The position numbers and the translations under genes are program-made. Below, piece after piece: positions 1 to 7,207 of a stretch of 20,471 nt of DNA; position 1 is the stretch's first letter, and every line of letters begins with the position of its first letter. Where the stretch lies: assembly GCA_035547915.1 (NCBI GenBank), contig DASZTS010000064.1, forward strand, positions 1-20,471, in the 5' to 3' direction. This stretch comes from DASSFG01 sp035547915 (lineage in GTDB: Bacteria; Planctomycetota; Planctomycetia; Pirellulales; JAICIG01). Under the pieces are notes generated by a model, which did not search any database, was not told the origin of the DNA, and was given only the letters and a program-made list of their open reading frames with translations.

Positions 1-85
1 CCCGCGAGACAGGTCGAGAGCATCAGGAATTCGCTACCGCACCCCGTGTCTGGATGGGATAGGCACGTTGTCCGCCGACCCCGGC

Positions 86-107
86 GGGCGGCCGGGGCCG
101 GCCGCCC
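86..107. repeat. GC-only inverted repeat (hairpin)
   Basis: A perfect 10-base inverted repeat (GGGCGGCCGG, two bases, CCGGCCGCCC). It lies about 30 bases beyond the 3' end of the minus-strand gene ending at 138, so it could help end that transcript, but there is no T-tract. The rest of 1-137 shows no convincing gene. Confidence 0.4.
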
Positions 108-137
108 ATGTCCGACCCGCGCTGTGAGAAATGCGGG

Positions 138-440
138 CTAGGCGATTCCCCATAGTACAGGTTCAACGGACCAGAGCCGGAAAGCTTCCGCGTAGCCCGT
201 TGCCTCCCTAGTTTCATGTATGCCCTCTTCCATGGCGCGTGTGAACGTTTGCTGCCGCTCCGCGAATCCATCGAGCGCCGCCAAGCAGTGCTCGATTTCT
301 CCAATCCAGAAATCGACGTTAGCCGCATAACCCAGGATGCGATGGTCTCGGATCAATGCATGGCGATGATCGGAGCTGCGCGCTGCCTGATTTAGCACTT
401 CGATCAGCGCTTCAGTGATCGTCTCAAGATACTTCGACAT
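138..440 (-). CDS. Small helical protein of unknown function
   Basis: I do not recognise the family. The 100-residue product begins MSKYLETITEALIEVL and is rich in charged residues and predicted helix, with no signal peptide or membrane segment, so it is probably cytosolic. A longer reading of the frame exists upstream, but its composition is unlike a protein and it would overlap the neighbour fully; the start at 440 leaves a 17-base overlap with the gene ending at 424. That overlap and the 10-base gap between the LRR gene and the second gene suggest that the three genes are co-transcribed, with this one last. No Shine-Dalgarno sequence is obvious, which is common in this window. Confidence that it is coding comes from the ordinary amino-acid composition and regular helical pattern. 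Function cannot be stated. Confidence 0.6.
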   Translation of the reverse strand: MSKYLETITEALIEVLNQAARSSDHRHALIRDHRILGYAANVDFWIGEIEHCLAALDGFAERQQTFTRAMEEGIHETREATGYAEAFRLWSVEPVLWGIA

Positions 441-687
441 GGGAACGCTCTGACCGCAGGGCAATGTCGTCAAGAAAGGGAGTAATGCCCTCCTCCAATG
501 CCCCAATTCTAGCGCCAACCAGCGCGACCTTGAACCAGCCACCGAGGCCGTATCGCCGCGGCGGCCCGTCGCCGCCACAAAACGTAATTTCGACCCATTT
601 GGACCGACACGCTGATCCGATAGCCAGCCCACCTGCAAAGGCACGTCGGACGAAGAAACCGATGCAGCCAATGCCCTTGAATGGCAT
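424..687 (-). CDS. Small hypothetical protein, second gene after the LRR protein
   Basis: The 87-residue product begins MPFKGIGCIGFFVRRAFAGG. The N-terminal 28 residues are moderately hydrophobic, with two arginines in the middle, so it may associate with the membrane. A glycine-rich central part (residues 38-50) and an acidic helical C-terminus follow. I do not recognise a family. The start at 687 lies only 10 bases after the stop of the LRR gene at 698, and the end overlaps the next gene by 17 bases, a spacing typical of translational coupling. In-frame starts up to 813 exist but would run into the LRR coding region. The opposite-strand frame is also open over much of this stretch, so the coding call is less certain than for the neighbours. 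Confidence 0.45.
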   Translation of the reverse strand: MPFKGIGCIGFFVRRAFAGGLAIGSACRSKWVEITFCGGDGPPRRYGLGGWFKVALVGARIGALEEGITPFLDDIALRSERSHVEVS

Positions 688-697
688 TCGCCAAAGG

Positions 698-2806
698 CTA
701 CGGACCCACTGGAACGAATCCCAAGAAAGCCTCGAGATCCTGCGAACCGTCGTCAAAGGGCTCTCCGCGAAACCAGGGAAAATACTGATGGTACTCCTCC
801 AACCGGCGGTCATGACTATTGCCGTCGATGACGAGTCTGGGGCGCGACTGACGCAACGATCGGACTACGCGGCGCAGATGGTCGGACTCCGCGGTTGTCC
901 GGGCGAAGTCCCTGTCAAGGGCCGCAATGTGGACCGCACGTAGATTTTTTAGCGCGGACAGCGACTCAATCGCCGTCGGTGTCGCCATCCAGTGGTCGCC
1001 GGTCAACTCCTCCAACGACGCCAGCGGTGCCAATTCGATTACACCGCCGCTGACCAAGTCCCCGTCGAGCCGGAGCCGTCGGAGCTGCGTCAGTTGGCCG
1101 AGTGCCGCCAGACAATCGTGCGATTCGGCCTTGTCGCAGGAGATGTGCAGTGTGAGCGACTTCAGATTTGCTAGCCCGCGAAGGCACGCCAAGTCGTCGG
1201 CGCAAACCTGCAGTGATCGTACTCCTCCCCCCTGGGGTTCAGGCGAGCTTGTCAGGTCGAGTTGTTCGAGCTGCGTCATCTTGCCGATCGCCGCGAAGCA
1301 TTGCCGCAGCCTGTCCTCATCGCCGGGGAAACGATCGAATTCGACCGAAAGCGACTCTAAGTTGGTGAGGTTGGCCAGATGCGCGATCTGCATGCGGGGA
1401 GATCCTTCCAGGCGAACTCGGCGGAGCCACGTCAGTTTGCCGATTACCGCCAACCGTCGGTCCATTTCCGGTTGATCGTTTCCAGCACAATCGCTGAGAT
1501 TGAGCGCGAGCGAATTGAGGTATGTCAGGCCAGTCAGAAAGGCTAGTTCGTCGCTGCGGACGTCTGTCAGCGACACGTATTCGAGTTGATGGAGCTTGCC
1601 AAGCCACGCGATGTCCGGCGGCTCGCCTCTCCAACCGTCGTCCCGGTCCAGTCCCAACGCGCGCAGTTGCCGCAGGTTCGCCAGCGCGTCAGCGGTGGCG
1701 GGGGTCAAGCGACCGCAACTGATATGCAGGGAACGCAAGGATGACAAACGCCCCAATCGTGCCGAAATCTCGTCGTCGCGTCGATCTTCATCTTTGGGAG
1801 TTTCTTCGTCGTAAGCATCGGATTCTTTGTCATCCATCTTGCCGCTTGCCTCGTCCGGCTGCCGTTGAACGTCGACAGCGTCTTCGGCGTCCCCTTCTTG
1901 TGCCTCTTCCCATGGCGAACGCCCCAGATGGACACTGACACCGACGACGCGGCGGCGGAAGCGGTCGGGCACTATCATGCCGAGCCATTTCGGTCCCCAT
2001 CGTTCTACGCGAACACTACCTAATGACTCGGCCAGAGCATCCTGTTCGTTAGCTCGTTTCCGCACCATGACCGACCATGCACACAGAACGCAGACGAGCG
2101 CCACGGCGACCATCATCGTCCGCAGACTGAAATGCCATCGCGGCCGATAGCGGCGCAACAGCCACTCCCATGCCAACGCCAAAAGGACCAATGTCACGAG
2201 CCAGATCACGATATTGCCCGCCAGGCGGACCGCACTGAAATCCCACCAGTAGATGTCGTCGAACGGGGCGACGAAGTACCAGTTCCAGATCAACGGCCAG
2301 CCGAACGACGCCTTGATGGTCGCGCCCGGCCGCCACGTCAGAAGACGCATGTCTTTCTCGAAGCTCATGTTCGCGAGGACCAATGGTGTCGCGAAGGCCA
2401 GCAGCACCACAAGCGTCGTCCATCGCGGCCGCCAACGAAACCGGTATCTGCCCAGCGGCCGCCTCGAGGCCGCCGCCGCGACGGCCAGCAGCAGCAGCCA
2501 GATCGCCACATTGGCCGTCAGACGACTTGCGCTATACCGTGCGAGGGGCCATTGAAGCACGGGGCGTGTGGATAAACTGCCCCAGCGCTTGATTGTTCCA
2601 GGAACTGGGGACGCCACTCGCCAATACGAGGTCAGTGGCCAGCCATAGGCGCGATGCGGCCCGTCGGCCATGCTCTTGATGTGATCGCCGCTGACGGGTT
2701 CCGAAGACAGATTGGCGAGCGCGATTGATGCCGCAACGACGGTCAAGACGATTACCGTCAGGCGCGGCACTCGATACGAAGACAGGTCGTTCAGGTCACC
2801 ACGCAT
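698..2806 (-). CDS. Membrane leucine-rich-repeat protein with duplicated transmembrane module
   Basis: The 702-residue product has two parts. Residues 1-250 hold about five hydrophobic segments (roughly 15-33, 98-114, 130-147, 195-213, 229-245). Residues 350-670 are irregular leucine-rich repeats of the L-x-x-L-x-x-L type, for example around LGRLSSLRSLHIS, GLANLKSLTLHIS and GQLTQLRRLRLDG. A very acidic linker (about 298-347) joins them. The LRR domain is probably a protein-binding surface; the partner is unknown. The membrane part is an internal duplication: a segment ending ALANLS, a WPL..W motif, then SA-x-RL...IWL and an R-x-R-W stretch occur twice, with the first part repeated about 115 residues later. 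The start at 2806 has only a weak GAGAA upstream. A possible -10 (TACAAT on the minus strand, 2849-2854) lies upstream with no matching -35. Such LRR/membrane combinations are frequent in planctomycetes. Confidence 0.85.
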   Translation of the reverse strand: MRGDLNDLSSYRVPRLTVIVLTVVAASIALANLSSEPVSGDHIKSMADGPHRAYGWPLTSYWRVASPVPGTIKRWGSLSTRPVLQWPLARYSASRLTANVAIWLLLLAVAAAASRRPLGRYRFRWRPRWTTLVVLLAFATPLVLANMSFEKDMRLLTWRPGATIKASFGWPLIWNWYFVAPFDDIYWWDFSAVRLAGNIVIWLVTLVLLALAWEWLLRRYRPRWHFSLRTMMVAVALVCVLCAWSVMVRKRANEQDALAESLGSVRVERWGPKWLGMIVPDRFRRRVVGVSVHLGRSPWEEAQEGDAEDAVDVQRQPDEASGKMDDKESDAYDEETPKDEDRRDDEISARLGRLSSLRSLHISCGRLTPATADALANLRQLRALGLDRDDGWRGEPPDIAWLGKLHQLEYVSLTDVRSDELAFLTGLTYLNSLALNLSDCAGNDQPEMDRRLAVIGKLTWLRRVRLEGSPRMQIAHLANLTNLESLSVEFDRFPGDEDRLRQCFAAIGKMTQLEQLDLTSSPEPQGGGVRSLQVCADDLACLRGLANLKSLTLHISCDKAESHDCLAALGQLTQLRRLRLDGDLVSGGVIELAPLASLEELTGDHWMATPTAIESLSALKNLRAVHIAALDRDFARTTAESDHLRRVVRSLRQSRPRLVIDGNSHDRRLEEYHQYFPWFRGEPFDDGSQDLEAFLGFVPVGP

Positions 2807-3224
2807 TGCGTTCTCGCACGCCTAGCAGACCGGATTGCATTACCATCAATTGTATTGCACCAGCGGCCGCGCCTTCCACCACTCGGTGAAGTACCGCGAC
2901 GAACGTTTATTAGAGCGCAACTCCTGACGTCCTCGACGGGTTTGCGCAACTCGCCTCGGTCCGACCCGCCGATGCGGTTTGGACGAGCAGGCGCAACTGC
3001 ACCGGGGCAATGTGACCTGTGCGGCTTGTGGCAATGCCTGCCGGGTGGCCTTCCCTGCCCAAAACATGATGCGGCAACAAACCAGGCGGAATTACCGGCA
3101 AATCAGGATTCGTCAACCGTCGGCTACCTTGGGAAAGCCGACCCGGACGATGCACAGAAGAAGCAAGACCGCCGCCAGGATGGCAGCATGAGGCACGGCC
3201 GCCTTCGGCATCCTGGAAAATCGT
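2807..3224. other. Divergent intergenic region, no clear gene
   Basis: This 418-base gap separates the minus-strand LRR gene from the plus-strand hydrolase. Frames are open on both strands, but their translations have shadow-like composition (many R, P, Q, C). It must hold the LRR promoter and perhaps the hydrolase promoter; only a weak TACAAT near 2849-2854 (minus) was seen. One short hydrophobic minus-strand frame at 3113-3211 is treated separately. Confidence 0.5.
3113..3211 (-). CDS. Possible 32-residue single-pass membrane peptide
   Basis: A short frame encodes a peptide starting MPKAAVPHAAILAAVLLLLC and ending shortly after a basic/aromatic stretch (IVRVGFPK). It has the layout of a single membrane helix: a positively charged N-terminus, about 14 hydrophobic residues, then a charged tail. 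The start is preceded by CCAGG directly next to the ATG, a poor ribosome binding site. It is divergent to the hydrolase. Chance hydrophobic frames of this size are common, so this is a weak call made only because the stretch is otherwise empty and the residue pattern is clean. Confidence 0.2.
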   Translation of the reverse strand: MPKAAVPHAAILAAVLLLLCIVRVGFPKVADG

Positions 3225-5150
3225 GTGTCATCGCCAAGGCTCAAGCGCGGCCGACAAAAGCGGATCGAGCTCCGACGGAATCGGTGCTTCACGGCCGATT
3301 TTTTGCCCACGGCGCACCGACCTCTGCGTTTTGTCAGCCGCTCTAACGGCAGACCGGTTCTCTTGGCCGCGATCATCGCGGCGCTCGCCGGGTTCTTGTC
3401 GGCCACGGGCTGCCGATCGTTGACGGTCTCGCAGTATCCGGCGGAGGGTGGTCTGCCGGTCGTCGCTCGCCTTCCCGAGCGCGGCCAACTTTCCTTTTCA
3501 TGGCCCACCGCCACGTCTTCCGCGGAGTTGGCATCGGCCTTCTTTTCGTTGGCCAACGACGCGAGACGAAACGGCGATCCGCACAGTCCGGATTATTTCT
3601 ATCAGGCAGCCGTACATAGTTGGCATTGTCTGCCCGTAGAAACGATGAGCGGTCCTTCGTGGTCCAGAGTTTATGGGATCTACCATGCCAGTGTCGCCGG
3701 CCTGATAACCGAGGGGCAGAGGCACTGCCGCTTCAACGGCCGCGGACAGATGATCGTTCATCAGCCCGGGGGCACGTTGAGCATTCCGTTCGCTTGCCTG
3801 GGTTTGCCTTGGGAACCGACTGACATTCGGGCCGCGCTGGTCGTCGAACCGCCCACGATGACCAAGCTGCGAAACTACCATGCCCGTGACGGCTTCGGCG
3901 TATCGGTCGTGGCCGTGAAAGATCGAGGCACGAGTTCGCGCGGCAGCGAACGATTCTTCCCGCCGCGAGCGATGTTCGCGGCGACCGTCGTGTTGCGTCC
4001 GTCCGTCGACGGCGCGCCGGCGGGAGGGAACGTGTTGGAGTTCTACAATCCGCTCAACGTGAGCACGATCCGTATCGGTGGGCAGGGAGTTGCTCTGGCG
4101 GGCGACATCAGCGCTCCCTTCGAGTATCGATTGCGAACCGGCCAGCGAATCGGTTTCCTCGGTTTCCTCAACCCGGGCGCCACAGAAGCCGATGACGGCC
4201 TGCGATTCTTGGAACCCTATCAACCCGGGAAGATTCCGGTGATCTTCATACACGGCCTGCTCGCCGATCCTTCGAGCTGGTTCGACATGGCGAACGATCT
4301 GAGGACCCAGCCGTGGTTCAACGAACGTTACCAGATCTGGGCCTTCGGCTACGCCACCGGAAAGCCTCCTATTTCTGCCGCCGCAACACTGCGAAACGAC
4401 TGTCGAGAGGCGGTCGCGCTACTCGACCCGCAGTGCGGCGATGCGGCGTTACGGCAAATGGTTCTCGTCGGACACAGCATGGGCGGACTCGTATCCAAGA
4501 TGCAAGTGACCTACAGCGAGGAACGCATCTGGTCTTCCGTCGCCAATATTCCTTTCGACTCGATCAATGCCGATGCACAAGTCAGGTCGGTGCTGGCGGA
4601 GCGATTCTTCTTCGATCCGAATCCCTTCGTACGCCGCGTCGTGTTCATCGCCACGGTGCATGGCGGTTCGTCATTTGCCGCCCGGGGAATCGGCCGGGTA
4701 TCGTCTGCCCTCGTCGAGCGCTCCCCGCAAGACGAGGCCGTTCATGCCGAGTTGGTGGCCGCCAACCCCAACGCCTTCAAGGAAAAATTCGTGCGACGCA
4801 TGCCGACGAGCGTGGATCTGCTGGAGCCACAGGACGAGTCGTTGGCGGCCATCCGCTCACTGCGAGTTTCGTCCTCTGTGAAGTTGCACTCGATCATCGG
4901 CACCGGTCGGACGTTGTTGCTCGACGGCCCGGGTGACGGCGTCGTGACCGTGACCAGTGCCCGACACCCTGGCGTGGAGAGTGAATGTTTCGTCGATGCC
5001 ACCCACACGACGATCCTACACCATCCTGACACTCAGTCCGAAGTAAGACGAATTCTGCTGGAACACGGAACGAACATCAGCAATCCGGGGGCAGATACGA
5101 TTTGGGAAACGCCTGCCCGCCCCGAAGCGATCCTTCGTCCGGGTAGCTGA
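3225..5150 (+). CDS. Lipoprotein alpha/beta hydrolase (lipase/esterase-like)
   Basis: From the GTG at 3225 the product is 641 residues. A hydrophobic stretch at 46-61 ends in SATGC, a lipobox, so it is probably an outer-facing lipoprotein with mature Cys63. Residues 64-330 form a family-specific N-terminal region with no known motif. Residues 336-610 form the alpha/beta hydrolase domain: oxyanion-hole FIHGLL (341-346), nucleophile elbow GHSMGG (416-421, Ser418), probable acid Asp571 in DGPGDGVV, and probable base His594 in DATHTTILHH. It should cleave an ester or lipid; the substrate is unknown. The start is uncertain: the first 40 codons run through a repeat element (3253-3344) also found non-coding at 14362-14452, and no good ribosome binding site precedes GTG 3225. 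TTG 3363 would give a shorter signal peptide but also lacks a ribosome binding site. Confidence 0.85.
   Translation: MSSPRLKRGRQKRIELRRNRCFTADFLPTAHRPLRFVSRSNGRPVLLAAIIAALAGFLSATGCRSLTVSQYPAEGGLPVVARLPERGQLSFSWPTATSSAELASAFFSLANDARRNGDPHSPDYFYQAAVHSWHCLPVETMSGPSWSRVYGIYHASVAGLITEGQRHCRFNGRGQMIVHQPGGTLSIPFACLGLPWEPTDIRAALVVEPPTMTKLRNYHARDGFGVSVVAVKDRGTSSRGSERFFPPRAMFAATVVLRPSVDGAPAGGNVLEFYNPLNVSTIRIGGQGVALAGDISAPFEYRLRTGQRIGFLGFLNPGATEADDGLRFLEPYQPGKIPVIFIHGLLADPSSWFDMANDLRTQPWFNERYQIWAFGYATGKPPISAAATLRNDCREAVALLDPQCGDAALRQMVLVGHSMGGLVSKMQVTYSEERIWSSVANIPFDSINADAQVRSVLAERFFFDPNPFVRRVVFIATVHGGSSFAARGIGRVSSALVERSPQDEAVHAELVAANPNAFKEKFVRRMPTSVDLLEPQDESLAAIRSLRVSSSVKLHSIIGTGRTLLLDGPGDGVVTVTSARHPGVESECFVDATHTTILHHPDTQSEVRRILLEHGTNISNPGADTIWETPARPEAILRPGS
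3253..3344. repeat. Palindromic repeat element, copy A
   Basis: About 92 bases beginning GACAAAAGCGGA and ending TGCGTTTTGTCAGCCGCTCT. The outer ends are inverted (GACAAAA ... TTTTGTC) and the centre holds a second pair (AATCGG ... GGCCGATT). It aligns along its length with copy B at 14362-14452, by eye about three quarters identical. It overlaps the extreme 5' part of the hydrolase reading frame. Confidence 0.7.
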
Positions 5151-5385
5151 GGCGTGCGGCGGCAGGCGGATGACCAACTTCCGATGGTAACGTTGACGCG
5201 TGAGGGGCGGGATCTTCGGTCTGGGGCGATTCGCCGTCCTTTGCGGAAAAAACGTCCGGGAGGGAGAGGCTGCGCGCCGGTGTGCGGGGGCTGAGCTAAA
5301 GTTGCGTGGCCGCGGCGTGGGGCGATTCCCGGCGGATGCGCCCGCGAGTCGGACGCGACGCTGCCACACTTCAGTGGAGATTTTT
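5151..5385. other. Intergenic leader before thioredoxin gene
   Basis: 235 bases with no supported gene. The thioredoxin reading frame stays open upstream to 5200, but that extension is rich in R and G and precedes a clear ribosome binding site and membrane-anchor start, so it is treated as untranslated. No clear terminator for the hydrolase or promoter was recognised. Confidence 0.4.
5376..5379 (+). promoter_or_regulatory. Ribosome binding site fixing the thioredoxin start
   Basis: GGAG lies six bases before ATG 5386. It supports this start over the in-frame upstream start at 5200. Confidence 0.6.
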
Positions 5386-5790
5386 ATGGGCGATTTCGTC
5401 TCGAAGTTCTTCAACGTGGCAGTGTTGATCGGCCTGTGTGTCGTCGGCTACTTTTTCTTGACGACTCCCTCGCCACCGATCGAACCTCCCTCGGACCAAT
5501 GGTTCCAAACGACCGTCGTCGATCAGGCGGCCCCCGTACTGGTGAAGTTCGGCGCGCCGTGGTGCGGACCGTGCCGCATGCTGGACCCCGAACTCGACAA
5601 GTTGGAAAAATCGGGTCAGGTGAACGTCGTGCGTATCGAGATAGCCGACCATCCCGAGTTGGCCCGTCATTACGGCGTCACGTCGATCCCGCGGCTACTG
5701 CTGTTCGAGCACGGAAATGTGCGTGCCGATCGCGTAGGGTACGCCAACTCCGAGCAGTTGCAAAGCTGGATCGCGAATAGCATCAACTAG
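5386..5790 (+). CDS. Membrane-anchored thioredoxin
   Basis: The 134-residue product has an N-terminal membrane anchor (about residues 8-26, FFNVAVLIGLCVVGYFFLT) and a thioredoxin fold from about 38 to the end. The active site WCGPC is at 59-63 and the conserved cis-proline is Pro102 in TSIP. The order (anchor first, then domain) places the domain outside the cytoplasmic membrane, so it probably works on disulfides in the periplasm. The WCGPC motif is that of classical thioredoxin and not of a DsbA or cytochrome-maturation type, so the direction of the reaction is not decided by sequence. The start at 5386 is chosen for its ribosome binding site and membrane anchor. It converges on the NPCBM gene and is probably a single-gene transcript. 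Confidence 0.92.
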   Translation: MGDFVSKFFNVAVLIGLCVVGYFFLTTPSPPIEPPSDQWFQTTVVDQAAPVLVKFGAPWCGPCRMLDPELDKLEKSGQVNVVRIEIADHPELARHYGVTSIPRLLLFEHGNVRADRVGYANSEQLQSWIANSIN

Positions 5791-5817
5791 ACCCCGGCGG
5801 ACTTCGTTGACAGCCGC

Positions 5818-5905
5818 ATAGTAGCCATCACGCTCCATCGTAATGGCAGCCTGGCTTGCCTTCCACGGACGCGCCGACCTCAGGGTGGAGCGTGCGGGCT
5901 ACTAT
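5818..5905. repeat. Inverted repeat between convergent genes
   Basis: Left arm ATAGTAGCCATCACGCTCCA (from 5818) and right arm GGTGGAGCGTGCGGGCTACT (from 5884) are inverted copies: 19 of 22 bases pair by my count over 5818-5839 and 5884-5905, with about 44 bases between them. It fills the gap between the thioredoxin stop and the NPCBM stop. It could act as a terminator for both strands or be a small mobile palindromic repeat; there is no T-tract. Confidence 0.65.
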
Positions 5906-5943
5906 ATGCTGGCACTCGCCGACCTGTTTACGAGAGGCCTACC

Positions 5944-7179
5944 TCAAGGAATGAGCCGCGCATTGCACCAGTCGGCGTGGTCGAGCGTGTCGGCGCGGTC
6001 GGCGTAGTCGACGACGAGGCTCAGTTGGCGGGTGTCGTCCAATTCGACGGAGATCGGCAGAGGAGCATCGCCGCCGCGGACGATCGGGCTCTTGTAGATC
6101 TCGCGCGAGCCGGAGAAGAGGCGGAACACGACGCTGCCCTGACCGCGCGTCTGGTCGTCGATCGCCAGGTCGGCCTCGAAGCGGCGATAGGCGCTTTCGA
6201 GCTGCCAGGTCAGCCGGGAGGTGCTGTGCATGCCGATGCCCTTGGTGAACAGCCTGCCGCCCGCCCGCAGCCGCGTGCCGTCGACGTTGGCGTCTAGCTG
6301 ATAGGCGTAGGGCAAATCCAGGTAGGCGATCTGACGAAAACTGGCCGGCGGCAGGTCGGAAAGGTATTGGATCGGACCGCCGAGGGATTGCAAGAAAACG
6401 GGTTCTTCGTGGCTCGTCAGCGGCGCGGTGTCGGCCACCGTGACCTGCAACTGCCCTTCGTGCAAGCGAATCGACTGGGCCATCAACAGGCTGCCGTCGG
6501 CGAAACCCAACCGCCAACGCGGGCCGTTCGCCTTGGCCGCGGCGCGCAGCGAGGGATTGAAAGCCAACGCGGAAATGCGCTCGAGCTCCACCGTCAGTGG
6601 GCCGAGATCGGCCTGGAATTCGACGCGACTCTCCGACATGGCGGCGATCCGCCCTCGCAATTCGTCGCCGTTCTCCAACAGCAGTCTATCGGCATTGTCG
6701 GCCGGCGCGGTGGCGTCTTTCTCGGCATGGGCGGCGCGGTTCCTAATGCGGGCGGCCATCCGGTCGCGACGCTGCGGATCGATCGGCGCGTGGAGCAGGA
6801 CGCCGGCGAGCTTCTTCAGCGGCAGCTTCAACTCGCCCAACGTATCGGAGATGGCCACCACGTGGTCCTGGTCGATGGTGGGCGGCGGGTCTCGACGCAC
6901 AGCGATCAGGCCGCCGTCGGTCAGCACCAGTTGCCGGTCGGTGCGAGGCTCGGCAGGCGCTCCCCACACGACCAGTTCATCGGCCCGTAGCCGGCGAACG
7001 TTCTGTCCCATGACAACAAATTCCAGCTCCCCGCCGTCCGAGATCGACTTGAGCGTGGCCGTTGTTCGGTCGCCCACGGCCGGCACCAGCGACCGGCCCG
7101 CGAAGTTGAGATCCTCGGCGCGGGCATCGTGCAGGTAGCACAACCATACGAGAACGATACCGACCATCCGTGCCGTCAT
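5944..7179 (-). CDS. Secreted NPCBM-domain protein
   Basis: The 411-residue product starts with a short signal peptide (residues 1-21, ending DARAE). Residues 22-250 form beta-rich segments with repeated short motifs (LTDGG, LENGDELRGRI, FADGSLL) that look like small beta-barrel units. Residues about 265-411 match the NPCBM domain, with the typical KGIGMHSTSRLTW stretch at 313-325 and an alternating beta pattern to the end. NPCBM domains are carbohydrate-binding modules first seen beside glycosidases; here no glycosidase domain is attached, so binding of glycan is inferred and no reaction is assigned. It is the last gene of the minus-strand operon, 28 bases after the preceding stop. No good ribosome binding site is seen; ATG 7167 is an alternative start. 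Confidence 0.85.
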   Translation of the reverse strand: MTARMVGIVLVWLCYLHDARAEDLNFAGRSLVPAVGDRTTATLKSISDGGELEFVVMGQNVRRLRADELVVWGAPAEPRTDRQLVLTDGGLIAVRRDPPPTIDQDHVVAISDTLGELKLPLKKLAGVLLHAPIDPQRRDRMAARIRNRAAHAEKDATAPADNADRLLLENGDELRGRIAAMSESRVEFQADLGPLTVELERISALAFNPSLRAAAKANGPRWRLGFADGSLLMAQSIRLHEGQLQVTVADTAPLTSHEEPVFLQSLGGPIQYLSDLPPASFRQIAYLDLPYAYQLDANVDGTRLRAGGRLFTKGIGMHSTSRLTWQLESAYRRFEADLAIDDQTRGQGSVVFRLFSGSREIYKSPIVRGGDAPLPISVELDDTRQLSLVVDYADRADTLDHADWCNARLIP

Positions 7180-7207
7180 CGGCGGGGCGCACTGCACAGG
7201 GGCTTCC

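Noticed and set aside
23..328. A 101-codon minus-strand frame at the window start.
   Set aside because: It overlaps the better-supported gene at 138-440 in another frame and has R/S/P-rich composition. The part before 138 alone is too short to judge.
3498..4253. A 251-codon minus-strand frame opposite the hydrolase.
   Set aside because: Antisense to a gene with clear motifs; composition rich in R and H without hydrophobic core.
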